64,000 nt of DNA from Pasteurella sp030783905 (GTDB taxonomy: Bacteria > Pseudomonadota > Gammaproteobacteria > Enterobacterales > Pasteurellaceae). Location: the NCBI GenBank assembly GCA_051122655.1, contig CP182107.1, positions 930,001 to 994,000 on the forward strand. The letters are read 5' to 3'. The first letter of the stretch is position 1, and each line of letters begins with the position of its first letter. The notes under the pieces were generated by a model that was not told the origin of the DNA, did no database searches, and was given only the letters and a program-made list of their open reading frames with translations. Both the position numbers and the translations under genes were made by a program. Below, piece after piece: positions 8,800-17,243 of the stretch.

Positions 8800-9906
8800 T
8801 TACTTTTTCATGAGTGAGGAGAAAAAACTCTGCTTTTCTTTCTTTTTATGACGAGAAACCATACCAATCACTCTCATCATCAAAGTGTTAATTTCTTTTT
8901 TCCCTACTCTTCCTAGATCAATAGATAACACTGTTTTACTGTCCGTTTTCTTCAGGAAAGGAATTGTCGCATCAACAGGGCATTTTAATAACATTTCAAT
9001 ATCTGTCGTCGCCATTAATTTTGATGTTTCCATATTATTATCTGAAATACAGATAAAAGTACGAATAGGTTTACCTGTTGTTGTTCGCATACGCTCACAT
9101 TCATCTAAAAATTGTTTTGCCACTCTTAATGAATTAATTCTACGATCCACCACTAATATAAAACTATTGCAATAGTCTAAGAAGTTTGCAAAATTCTCTT
9201 TATTCACATTAAAAATAGGTTGATCATAAATAATAAAGTTATATTTATCGGTAACAGAAAGAGGAAGACGTGCGATATTGCCACTAAATAAATCGAAATT
9301 CGCATCATACTCAACAATATCACCTTGTATTTTTTTATCGAATAATAAATCAATATCTTGCGAACCATTAGGTCCTTGAGCTAGTAATACTGGGACTTTA
9401 TTATTTAAAATAATTTCATTAGCTAAATGAGAACTGATTAAACTTGAACCTATGCCACCTTTACAACCTAAAACAGCAATCTTTACAGTATGACGCACAA
9501 GTGGAATATTTACACCTGACACAATTTTCTCGACTAGCTGGTTCAATTGTGATTCAGAATGGAAATATAAGATACCTTCATTGAGCAATTTTTGCGCTAA
9601 AGAAATCGAGTCATTATGACCAACAACACAGCACCAAACATTTTGTGGGATTACCGCATACACATTCTCTGAGATAACTTTAACATCAGACTCGGTGCTG
9701 ATATCAATAATCACACCTAAGGTTTCTTCTGCGAGAAAGGCTAAATCTGGTGCGGTAAAAAAATCTTCTTTAACAATATCTACATTTTCCAATCCTCTCG
9801 TACGCAGTGTCTGAGCCACCGACATACAAACCGAATCATTATCTGATACAATGACAATCTTACGAGCACTGTCTACAGTAATATTTTCCTTATCAAGTAA
9901 TAGCAT
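8800..9906 (-). CDS. tadZ: TadZ, ParA/MinD-like pilus localisation protein
   Basis: This 368-residue protein has an N-terminal receiver-like domain (about residues 15-120, VIVSDNDSVCMSVAQTLRTR) followed by an atypical ParA/MinD-like ATPase domain. The P-loop region GCKGGIGSS (about residues 147-155) lacks a standard Walker A: the usual GKT is replaced by IGSS, as in other TadZ proteins. TadZ marks the pole or site where the Tad apparatus assembles. It sits between rcpB and tadA as in Aggregatibacter-type loci. Confidence 0.92.
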   Translation of the reverse strand: MLLLDKENITVDSARKIVIVSDNDSVCMSVAQTLRTRGLENVDIVKEDFFTAPDLAFLAEETLGVIIDISTESDVKVISENVYAVIPQNVWCCVVGHNDSISLAQKLLNEGILYFHSESQLNQLVEKIVSGVNIPLVRHTVKIAVLGCKGGIGSSLISSHLANEIILNNKVPVLLAQGPNGSQDIDLLFDKKIQGDIVEYDANFDLFSGNIARLPLSVTDKYNFIIYDQPIFNVNKENFANFLDYCNSFILVVDRRINSLRVAKQFLDECERMRTTTGKPIRTFICISDNNMETSKLMATTDIEMLLKCPVDATIPFLKKTDSKTVLSIDLGRVGKKEINTLMMRVIGMVSRHKKKEKQSFFSSLMKK

Positions 9907-9923
9907 AAGACCTATATCCTTTA

Positions 9924-10427
9924 TTAATATTTCAATTGAATATGAGAATTACTGTTGATCGCACAAGGGACATAATTCTCATCCCCAATCTTTTTCTCTG
10001 CTATCGTCAGAGAACATTTAGCTTTTTTTGCTCCAATATGTTCAACTTCAATATAGAGAGGATATGCAGAATGTTTATATGGATAACGAACTAATTGGAT
10101 TCTTTTACTGTTTATCCCTTTATGAACTAAGGTTTTTTGCAATTTTACTGCTAATTTTTGCGATGCTTTATCTGTCCAAATAATGCGAATATCTTTGCGT
10201 ATATTACTCCCTATCTCACGCATCACTTTCCGACTAATTTCTCGATACGCCAGATCAGAATAATCGGAAACCACATAGCGTACGACTGACTCTGCATAAT
10301 TAAAATCCTGACTCTTAGTCGGTGCAACAATATGGGTATCGCGAGGAAGTTCATTTTTAACAAAAGCCTCTGCCGCCTGAGGTAATAAAAACATCCCCAA
10401 CATTACTGAGAACATGACTTTACTCAT
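9924..10427 (-). CDS. rcpB: RcpB, rough-colony pilus outer-membrane accessory protein
   Basis: This 167-residue protein has an N-terminal signal sequence (MSKVMFSVMLGMFLLPQAAEA) and no other obvious motif. Its place between the secretin rcpA and tadZ, with a four-base overlap with rcpA, identifies it as RcpB. In Aggregatibacter RcpB is an outer-membrane protein that works with the RcpA secretin and TadD. Sequence alone would not be decisive, since RcpB proteins are poorly conserved. Confidence 0.82.
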   Translation of the reverse strand: MSKVMFSVMLGMFLLPQAAEAFVKNELPRDTHIVAPTKSQDFNYAESVVRYVVSDYSDLAYREISRKVMREIGSNIRKDIRIIWTDKASQKLAVKLQKTLVHKGINSKRIQLVRYPYKHSAYPLYIEVEHIGAKKAKCSLTIAEKKIGDENYVPCAINSNSHIQLKY

Positions 10428-11833
10428 TGAATAAACCCTCCATTTTTCAAGAAGTTAGAGGTTAAGGTTTTATGATATACATTTTTAAATGGTGTCAAAT
10501 TAAAGAAACGTTCCATTGTCCCTGTTTGTTCAAAAGTAGGATAAACAATATCTCTTTGATCTACTGGTTTGACAATATTAACCGTTGCAACGATCACTAA
10601 CTCTCTGTGCTCTTTCTTCGTCGATGCACTGCGGAAAAACGCGCCTAAAATCGGCACATCACCTAATAAAGGAACCTTATTAAGACCTTCAATATCCTGA
10701 GAATCGAATAAACCACCAATAATAAAACTTTCACCATCCGCGACTTCAAAAATAGATTTCGAGCGACGAGTGTTAAAGAATGGGATTGCCCCTACCCCTT
10801 CATAAGTATAATTCCCTGCTAGGGTGCTAACACTTTGGGATAGAATTAAACGAATACGATTACTTTTCTGTACTTTGGCACCGACCACTAATTTAATACC
10901 GAATTCCTTATAAGTTATCGTCGCATTTCCATCTTTATCTTTCTGAGCAAATGGTAACTCCCCCCCCACAAGAATATCGGCTGTTTCACCTGATAACATG
11001 GAAATATTCGGTTCAGCAAGAACTTGACCATTGCTTTGATTATCTAAGGCATTAATAAAACCAGAGATACCTCTTGCATCTAATTTAAGAACCCCCTGAA
11101 TACCATTAAAGCCACCAGATTTATTCCAACTTCCTCCTAATAACGTCCCCTGATTCTCACCAGCAATACGGCTCCAATTAATGCCTAATGCCTCAGAAAG
11201 TTTTTTATTCACTTCAACCACAGATAACTTCACATTGACCTGCGTTGCCTCCGTTAAATTGGCGTGATTCAACACACCATCATATTGATATTGGTCAAGA
11301 AATGGCACATGTTCCTCACCATTTTCATGTTTTAAACTCTTTTCAATGGTTTTTTTTCCTGCACCGATCGCCGTACCCACAATTTGATAGACTTCATCAC
11401 TTTCTTCTTGAGAACGCGCTTTTCCTTCAACAATATAGGCTTGACCGACTTTTTTGACCGATAAATTAGTATTTGGAAAACGTGCTTTTATTTGATGATT
11501 TGTATCAGAAATATAATTAATATTATTAATAAGTGCATTGACGTTCACTTTATCTGATGACAACACTTCACCGTTTTCCCCCAACGCAGTAATTTCTGTT
11601 CGTCCCTCACCTTTAGCATAAATAATAAAACTGTTATCGTCTAAAATTTCATAATCAGCCACATTTGGGGAAGAAACAAAAATGGTATCAATTTTTTCAT
11701 TTGTTTTAATCAGCTGTGTGCCGCCTTGCTCCAAATTATAAGTTTTCGCATAGGACAAAGAGGATATTGTGCAATAAAAGCCAATTCCTAAAGAAACAAT
11801 CGTTTTTATTATATAGTTATGATATCTAGACAT
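10424..11833 (-). CDS. rcpA: RcpA, Flp pilus outer-membrane secretin
   Basis: RcpA forms the outer-membrane channel through which the Flp pilus exits. The 469-residue protein starts with a signal peptide ending near SYAKTYNLEQ. An N-terminal secretin N0/BON-like region follows, then the C-terminal secretin domain with LAEPNISMLSGETADILVGG and VPLLGDVPILGAFFR, both hallmarks of type II/III secretins. Its start overlaps the rcpC stop by one base. A run of eight G occurs at 10970-10977, inside VGGELPF of the secretin domain. A slip there would truncate the channel. Confidence 0.95.
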   Translation of the reverse strand: MSRYHNYIIKTIVSLGIGFYCTISSLSYAKTYNLEQGGTQLIKTNEKIDTIFVSSPNVADYEILDDNSFIIYAKGEGRTEITALGENGEVLSSDKVNVNALINNINYISDTNHQIKARFPNTNLSVKKVGQAYIVEGKARSQEESDEVYQIVGTAIGAGKKTIEKSLKHENGEEHVPFLDQYQYDGVLNHANLTEATQVNVKLSVVEVNKKLSEALGINWSRIAGENQGTLLGGSWNKSGGFNGIQGVLKLDARGISGFINALDNQSNGQVLAEPNISMLSGETADILVGGELPFAQKDKDGNATITYKEFGIKLVVGAKVQKSNRIRLILSQSVSTLAGNYTYEGVGAIPFFNTRRSKSIFEVADGESFIIGGLFDSQDIEGLNKVPLLGDVPILGAFFRSASTKKEHRELVIVATVNIVKPVDQRDIVYPTFEQTGTMERFFNLTPFKNVYHKTLTSNFLKNGGFIQ

Positions 11834-12624
11834 TATTGCCCCCTTAGTTTGCGAATAAATAATCCTCGATGATTTGTACTTTTCTCATCTGCAGGTAACA
11901 CAATTAATTTTGATTCTTTATCTAAAGAATAGAAATGTTTCACTTGCTCAACATTGGCTTTCAAGCTCACAAATCCAATGTAATCTTTCCTACGGTATTC
12001 ACTATAAGTGCCTTGATTTTGATCATCCTCTAGAAATTCCTTTACTTGTAGCACTAATAGTTTGTCAGATAATCTGACTAATTCACTACGTTCATGATTA
12101 TTATCTTCCCCTGTGGCAATTTTTTGGTTATAAACCGATACCGAATCACCCACTTTGACAGAATCTAATAAATAACGCTCATCAGGTCTCAGATACACAC
12201 GGAAAGCGACTTCTTGTCGAGAATCCAAATTGGCAAGTAAAAACCGAGGATCATTTGGTGCCACGATAAAATCAGGTGATAAAAGTGAACCTGATTTTAC
12301 ATTCTCTGACACTAGGTAGCCTTGTAGCGATTTCGATGGTGCGGCAAGAATCACATCCTTTAAGTCATTCGTCACGAGTGGATTATCTTCTACCACAGTA
12401 ATCTCGCTGAACACATAATCATCAGATTGTAAAAGCGTGCCTTTTGCAATATCTTTCTTCAACTCAACAAGAACAATTTGTTTTTTAGGTTTTTCCTCTG
12501 AAATGACTTGTCCTGAGCTGTCAACAGCCAGAGTATTATCTCCATCTGTTGGTAAAAAAAGAATACCCGCTATACCAATGGCAAGGGTAAGAAAGGAAAT
12601 AATAAAAAGAGTCCTATAATTCAT
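11833..12624 (-). CDS. rcpC: RcpC, CpaB-family Flp pilus assembly protein (SAF domain)
   Basis: This 263-residue protein begins with a membrane anchor (RTLFIISFLTLAIGIAGILF). Next comes a SAF-type beta-clip region, KKDIAKGTLLQSDDYVFSEI, ending with LVSENVKSGSLLSPDFI; this pattern defines the CpaB/RcpC family. RcpC is periplasmic or outer-membrane associated and influences pilin post-translational modification or secretin assembly in relatives. It is the first rcp gene in the operon, 63 bases downstream of tadV. Confidence 0.92.
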   Translation of the reverse strand: MNYRTLFIISFLTLAIGIAGILFLPTDGDNTLAVDSSGQVISEEKPKKQIVLVELKKDIAKGTLLQSDDYVFSEITVVEDNPLVTNDLKDVILAAPSKSLQGYLVSENVKSGSLLSPDFIVAPNDPRFLLANLDSRQEVAFRVYLRPDERYLLDSVKVGDSVSVYNQKIATGEDNNHERSELVRLSDKLLVLQVKEFLEDDQNQGTYSEYRRKDYIGFVSLKANVEQVKHFYSLDKESKLIVLPADEKSTNHRGLFIRKLRGQ

Positions 12625-12686
12625 TTTTGTTCCTTACTATAAATTATAAAAGTAATTATTTTTATCTTATCTAGTAGGCGACACAA

Positions 12687-13106
12687 TTAACTAAATAAGC
12701 CCCAATTCATAAGAAAGCCAAGGCTAATCGCGATGCCATATGGCAACCCCGCTTTTCTAATTGATTCTCTAAAAAAAAGCCAACCGATGATAATTAACAG
12801 AAGCCCAGAACAAGACGTTAAAAAGAAAAAAGAAATTAATTGCTCTGTTGGTATTGATAACATAAGAACTGCAATTAATTTAATATCGCCCGCACCAATA
12901 ATACCTAACGTAAACAATAAGAAACCGAAAAAGAGAAAGCACAATGCAGGTAAAAAAAATATTTGGCTGTGGTGAATAAATGAAAATGGTATAATCACCA
13001 TTAATAATAATAATACAGTACTATTACTAATAACTCTTTTCGTTAAATCCATCCATGAAAGTCTTATTAATAATAGAACTAATACAATATTGAGAAAGAT
13101 AAGCAC
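12687..13106 (-). CDS. tadV: TadV, Flp prepilin peptidase (type IV peptidase family)
   Basis: This 139-residue polytopic membrane protein is the dedicated peptidase for the Flp prepilin and the TadE/TadF pseudopilins. It belongs to the short aspartic peptidases lacking the N-methyltransferase domain. The two catalytic aspartates are visible: RLSWMDLTKRVI (about residue 21) and GAGDIKL (about residue 73). The start is a GTG at 13106, with GAGAA upstream. Both aspartates are present, so it should be active. Confidence 0.93.
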   Translation of the reverse strand: MLIFLNIVLVLLLIRLSWMDLTKRVISNSTVLLLLMVIIPFSFIHHSQIFFLPALCFLFFGFLLFTLGIIGAGDIKLIAVLMLSIPTEQLISFFFLTSCSGLLLIIIGWLFFRESIRKAGLPYGIAISLGFLMNWGLFS

Positions 13107-13135
13107 AATAAGTTCTCGGTTAGGCTCTTATATGG

Positions 13136-13172
13136 ATAGATAACTAGTATTCGACAACAACTAGTTATCTAT
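13136..13172 (-). other. Intercistronic hairpin between flp1 and tadV
   Basis: A perfect 13-bp stem (13136-13148 with 13160-13172) encloses an 11-nt loop. It sits 44 bases after the flp1 stop. No T run follows on the minus strand, so it is more likely an mRNA stabiliser or processing site than a full terminator. That would allow far more pilin than downstream assembly proteins to be made. Confidence 0.6.
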
Positions 13173-13216
13173 GTTTAAACTATATCAAAAAAGCTAATTT
13201 CTAATTTAATAATTAG

Positions 13217-13459
13217 TTAAGTAGATTTTTTACCATTAATAGAGTTGGCATTTGAAATAGTGTTTGATAGAGTTTCAAATTTCTCTTTAAGCGCTTTCAT
13301 AAAACCACCATCATTGTAGAATAAGGCTACAATAAAGAGGGCGATAGCCACAGCGATTAAACCGTACTCGATTGCAGTTACACCGCGCTCGTCTTTCTTG
13401 AATGCACGAATCGATTCAGTTACAGCGATGTAAGCTTGAGTTGTTAATTTACTAAACAT
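13217..13459 (-). CDS. flp1: Flp1 prepilin, major subunit of the tight-adherence pilus
   Basis: This 80-residue prepilin is the main fibre subunit. A 26-residue leader with basic residues ends in FKKDERG. The mature part begins VTAIEYGLIAVAIALFIVALF, the canonical Flp motif: cleavage after Gly, Glu at +5 and an adjacent Tyr. A strong AGGAGC site lies upstream of the ATG. It is the first gene of the operon. Only one pilin gene is seen here, whereas Aggregatibacter carries a second copy (flp2) after flp1. Confidence 0.96.
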   Translation of the reverse strand: MFSKLTTQAYIAVTESIRAFKKDERGVTAIEYGLIAVAIALFIVALFYNDGGFMKALKEKFETLSNTISNANSINGKKST

Positions 13460-14359
13460 TTTTATGCTCCTAAGTTTAATTTAAAAATAATATTTTTTCT
13501 CATTAGAGAATAGTTGTTACCCAGTGATTAGTAATAATGGCATAAGAAAACATTTTTAATCACCAAATAATCTGAGGGAATTTTAATCATAATTGCTGAC
13601 GAACTGAAATAAAAAAATAAACAAAAAATACTGGTCGGATGAGTTGAGCGCAATACGATATATAGCTGTTGTATTTTTTATGCTCAGCATCGAGATTTCA
13701 AATGAATTTATATTGATCAATATAATAGTACATTTATTCGCCAATAAGCAAATTAACGCCAAACAAAACTCGCTCCAAATAAACAACTTAAAACTTATTT
13801 CAAAGTGCTAGCAAAGCGGATAATTAACAAGAATCACCACTATCACACTATTTTATATGGATTCTCACACCCAAAAAAGTCCAATAATAACAAAGCGTTT
13901 ACTATACCTTCAAGTCGTAAAACTTGCTCTTCACTATAACAAAATAGCCCAACAAAGACAGACATCAAAAGAAGTAAAAATAAAAAAATAGACCGTGCTG
14001 CAATATGCTGTCGGATGTTTATTTTTCCACTTCACTTATCAGTAAAGGCATAAAATCTTATCTGGTAAGTTGATTTATTTCTATACAATGTCTTTTGGCC
14101 TTGATATTTATACCCAAAAGCCTACTCAAATAAATTTTTTAAGATAAAACGTTTGCGTTTTTTTTAAAAGTAAAATGAAAGATGTGTTGATGTTTAAACA
14201 TTAAACAAATGAAAACCATTCGCAAATAATGCAAAATCATGACACTAAAAAATTATAAGCAAAAAAGAATAATTATCATGAATGGGGAAAATAAAGATGT
14301 GGAAGGTTAGAAATGCAAAAAAAAAGATTTAAACGACTAGATCATGATCTATATTAACA
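13460..14359. other. Gene-free AT-rich region upstream of flp1
   Basis: About 900 bases hold no convincing gene. The only minus-strand frame of any length (13583-13786) has no family resemblance. The flp1 promoter must lie here, but I cannot place it with confidence. Two stretches near the distal end, around 14208 and 14270, loosely resemble Fur boxes (AATGAAAACCATT and AATAATTATCAT). The very low GC content suits H-NS binding. Confidence 0.5.
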
Positions 14360-14446
14360 TGGTGCCCGAGGGCGGACTTGAACCGCCACGCTTCGAAAAG
14401 CGAGGGATTTTAAATCCCTTGTGTCTACCGATTTCACCACTCGGGC
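14360..14446 (-). tRNA. tRNA-Leu (anticodon UAA)
   Basis: This 87-nt class II tRNA has acceptor GCCCGAG pairing with CTCGGGC, an encoded CCA end and an anticodon stem AGGGA/TCCCT around loop TTTAAAA, giving UAA. A long variable arm and the GGTTCAAGTCC T-arm are present. It lies 25 bases downstream of tRNA-Gly and is probably co-transcribed with it. Confidence 0.96.
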
Positions 14447-14471
14447 ATTATTGCTAATGCAATTGAGATAT

Positions 14472-14547
14472 TGGAGCGGGAAACGAGGCTCGAACTCGCG
14501 ACCCCAACCTTGGCAAGGTTGTGCTCTACCAACTGAGCTATTCCCGC
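14472..14547 (-). tRNA. tRNA-Gly (anticodon GCC)
   Basis: This 76-nt tRNA has acceptor GCGGGAA pairing with TTCCCGC, D-arm AGCTCAGTTGGTAGAGC, anticodon loop TTGCCAA (GCC), T-arm GTTCGAGCC and an encoded CCA. It is the first gene of a two-tRNA unit. Confidence 0.97.
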
Positions 14548-14584
14548 GTTGTATAAGAATTCGTGTTCTCAAACAATGGTGTGC

Positions 14585-14612
14585 ATTTTACTTGTTTCTC
14601 GGAGGGAGTCAA
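14585..14612 (-). promoter_or_regulatory. Promoter of the tRNA-Gly/tRNA-Leu unit
   Basis: On the minus strand TTGACT (14607-14612) and TAAAAT (14585-14590) are separated by 16 bases. They are followed by a GC-containing discriminator, as is usual for stable RNA promoters. It lies about 38 bases before tRNA-Gly. Confidence 0.65.
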
Positions 14613-14701
14613 ATAAAAAATGTAAAAGAATAATTTAATCGCTTAAAAACAAAGCACAATCTCAAAAACACCGCTTCTCTCGCTAAAAGAGAAGCAAAGA
14701 A

Positions 14702-14721
14702 AAGGCACATTAAAGTGCCTT
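14702..14721 (-). terminator. Terminator after pgsA
   Basis: A 7-bp stem AAGGCAC/GTGCCTT lies 10 bases past the pgsA stop and is followed by TTCTTT on the minus strand. A second 8-bp hairpin (14683-14705 region) comes just after. Confidence 0.65.
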
Positions 14722-14730
14722 CAAATGCGA

Positions 14731-15288
14731 TTAAAGAGTAAGATCCGAGAGTAAACTGCCTTTCGCCGCTTTCAGATATTGTAACATTGACCAAACGGTT
14801 AAAATTGCGGCAATATATAGCAATACAATCGCAGCAATTTCCATTGCCACATTATAACGCCATAATAGTCCACCTAAGGCTAACATTTGTGCGGTAGTTT
14901 TTACTTTGCCTAACCAAGACACCGCCACTTTATTTCTGTCACCAATTTCAGCCATCCACTCTCTCAATGCAGAAATAATAATTTCTCTGGAAATCATAAT
15001 GACGGCAGGTAAAGTAATCCAAAAAGAATGGTGATATTCAACAACTAACGCGAGGGCGACGGTCACCATGACTTTATCTGCAACGGGATCTAAAAATGCA
15101 CCAAAACGGGTTGTTTGTTTCCATTTTCGCGCAAGATAACCATCAAACCAATCTGTGACGCCAGCAATAAAAAAAATCAACACGGTTAAGAAAGGTGACC
15201 ACGAGAAAGGCAAATAGAACGCAATGACAAAAAAGGGAATCAAAATAACACGAAAAAGTGTCAGGAATATTGGAATATTTGGTTTCAT
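14731..15288 (-). CDS. pgsA: CDP-diacylglycerol--glycerol-3-phosphate 3-phosphatidyltransferase
   Basis: PgsA makes phosphatidylglycerol phosphate, the committed step to phosphatidylglycerol and cardiolipin, in the inner membrane. The 185-residue protein carries the full CDP-alcohol phosphotransferase motif: Asp46, Asp49, Gly50, Ala53, Arg54, Gly63, Asp67 and Asp71 in the expected spacing. Four to five hydrophobic segments are seen. The gene lies 95 bases downstream of uvrC and ends at a terminator, the same uvrC-pgsA pairing found in enterics. Confidence 0.96.
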   Translation of the reverse strand: MKPNIPIFLTLFRVILIPFFVIAFYLPFSWSPFLTVLIFFIAGVTDWFDGYLARKWKQTTRFGAFLDPVADKVMVTVALALVVEYHHSFWITLPAVIMISREIIISALREWMAEIGDRNKVAVSWLGKVKTTAQMLALGGLLWRYNVAMEIAAIVLLYIAAILTVWSMLQYLKAAKGSLLSDLTL

Positions 15289-15383
15289 AGAAAGTGTTAG
15301 GTCCGTTTTTATAGTCTAATTATTCTAAAACATATCTGTTTTATTTGAAAATGGAATTTTCTGATATCTAAAAGATTTATGTA

Positions 15384-17210
15384 TTAATCTCGTAAAGCAT
15401 CATAAATGCGTTCTGCTAAGGCTTGCGAAATACCTGGCACAGAGGCAATTTCATCTAGCGTGGCATTTTTGACCCCCTGCATCCCGCCTAAATATTTCAA
15501 CAGTGCTTGCCGTCTTTTTGCACCTACGCCTTCTACCGATTCTAAGCCACTTTGTAGAAAAGCCTGTTGGCGCTTTTTACGATGCCCACTAATCGCATGC
15601 TGATGACTTTCATCACGAATATGTTGGATCAAATGTAAGGCTAAATTATCCGCTGGTAAATGAAGCACTTTGCCTTGTTTACTCAAAATTAAGGTCTCTA
15701 AGCCTGCTTTGCGATCCACTCCTTTGGCCACACCAATCAAGTGCAGTTGGTTTTTATCCCATTTTACATTTAACTTAGCAAAGGTTTGTAAGGCACGATT
15801 AAGTTGTCCCTGTCCTCCATCAATGAAAATGACATCTGGAATTTTATCTGGCTCAAGTGGTTTATCGTAACGTTTCAATAAGGCTTGTTCCATTGCCGCA
15901 TAATCATCCCCCCCCGTAATTCCTGTAATATTGAAACGGCGATAATCGGATTTTAATGGCCCATCTTGATTAAACACGACACAAGAAGCTATTGTCTGCT
16001 CCCCCATTGTATGGCTAATATCAAAACATTCCATACGTCGAATGTCCTTCAACTGTAAAAGAGTTTGTAACGCTTGATAACGTTCTTTCAACAACGTATT
16101 TTGTTTCAGTTGAGTGGCTAAGGCGGACTGGGCATTCATTTTAGCAAGTTGTAAATATTTACTCTTATCCCCCTTTGCACTGTCTTGAATATGGACTTTT
16201 CGTCCCGCCTGTTGTGTTAATAAGGCTTCTAACTCAGCTTTTTCTGTTAATTTATGATCAACAAGAATGCAGTGCGGGATGCTACGCCCCTGATGTGCCT
16301 GTAAATAGAACTGCCCAACAAAGGTTGCGGTTAATTCAGATAAATCCGTATTGGCCGGTACTTTAGGGAAATAGCTCCGATTGCCTAACATTTTGCCTTG
16401 TCGAATAAATAACACTTGGACACACGCAACCCCTAACTGGTAAGCAATAGACAGAATATCCATATCATCCAAGCGTTCAGTAGACACAAATTGTTTTTCT
16501 AGCACAGCGCGGACGGCTTGAATTTGATCTCGAATACGAGCGGCTTCTTCAAAATCAAGATCTTGACTGGCTTGTTCCATTTTATCAATAAGATACTCAA
16601 TAACCTGCTGATCTTTACCTTGCAAAAAAAGACGAGCCAATTTAACTTGTTGTAAATAAGCTTCATCACTCACATAACCAGGGACACAGGGGGCGCTACA
16701 TCGTCCAATTTGATATTGTAAACAAGGACGAGAGCGGTTGTTATAAACAGCATTTTCACATTGACGGATTGGAAACAGTTTTTGTAATAAAGACAGGGTT
16801 TCTCTCACCGCATTGGGATTGGGATAAGGACCAAAATATTCACCTTTAACTTTTTTGCTGCCACGGTATGCACTAATTCGAGGATGACGTTCTGCCGTTA
16901 ATAAAATGTAGGGATAAGATTTATCGTCGCGTAATAAAACGTTATAACGAGGTTGATAAGTTTTAATGTAGTTATGTTCAAGTAATAAGGCTTCGGTTTC
17001 CGATGAGGTAATTGTGGTATCAATTCGGGCGATGGCACTGACCAACGCCTCTGTTTTTTTACTGCTGAGCTGAGCACGAAAATAACTTGAGAGACGCTTT
17101 TTCAGATCCTTCGCTTTCCCCACATAAATCACCGTATCGGTATCGTCATACATACGATAAACACCTGGTTCGTGGGACACATTAGCTAAAAAGGATTTGG
17201 CATCAAACAT
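15384..17210 (-). CDS. uvrC: Excinuclease ABC subunit C
   Basis: UvrC makes both incisions around DNA lesions in nucleotide excision repair, acting with UvrB. The start used is the ATG at 17210 (MFDAKSFLANV); a TTG four codons upstream also opens the frame but is less likely. An N-terminal GIY-YIG nuclease domain is visible (GVYRMYDDTDTVIYVGKAKD). A UVR motif that binds UvrB lies around residues 195-230 (DKMEQASQDLDFEEAARIRD). An RNase H-like domain with ECFDISH and DGGQGQL follows, and then a C-terminal helix-hairpin-helix pair. The length of 608 residues is normal. A run of eight G at 15908-15915 encodes part of TGGDDY. Confidence 0.97.
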   Translation of the reverse strand: MFDAKSFLANVSHEPGVYRMYDDTDTVIYVGKAKDLKKRLSSYFRAQLSSKKTEALVSAIARIDTTITSSETEALLLEHNYIKTYQPRYNVLLRDDKSYPYILLTAERHPRISAYRGSKKVKGEYFGPYPNPNAVRETLSLLQKLFPIRQCENAVYNNRSRPCLQYQIGRCSAPCVPGYVSDEAYLQQVKLARLFLQGKDQQVIEYLIDKMEQASQDLDFEEAARIRDQIQAVRAVLEKQFVSTERLDDMDILSIAYQLGVACVQVLFIRQGKMLGNRSYFPKVPANTDLSELTATFVGQFYLQAHQGRSIPHCILVDHKLTEKAELEALLTQQAGRKVHIQDSAKGDKSKYLQLAKMNAQSALATQLKQNTLLKERYQALQTLLQLKDIRRMECFDISHTMGEQTIASCVVFNQDGPLKSDYRRFNITGITGGDDYAAMEQALLKRYDKPLEPDKIPDVIFIDGGQGQLNRALQTFAKLNVKWDKNQLHLIGVAKGVDRKAGLETLILSKQGKVLHLPADNLALHLIQHIRDESHQHAISGHRKKRQQAFLQSGLESVEGVGAKRRQALLKYLGGMQGVKNATLDEIASVPGISQALAERIYDALRD

Positions 17211-17243
17211 AAACAATCTCAAGTGCCCTAAGACACCTTACCT

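Noticed and set aside
13583..13786. 67-residue minus-strand frame upstream of flp1
   Set aside because: No ribosome-binding site, no family resemblance and AT-biased composition; treated as chance.
14421..14633. Frames across the two tRNA genes
   Set aside because: They are shadows of the tRNA sequences.
15908..15915. G8 tract in uvrC as a phase-variation switch
   Set aside because: Switching off excision repair is unlikely to be selected; used only as a control for the tad tracts.
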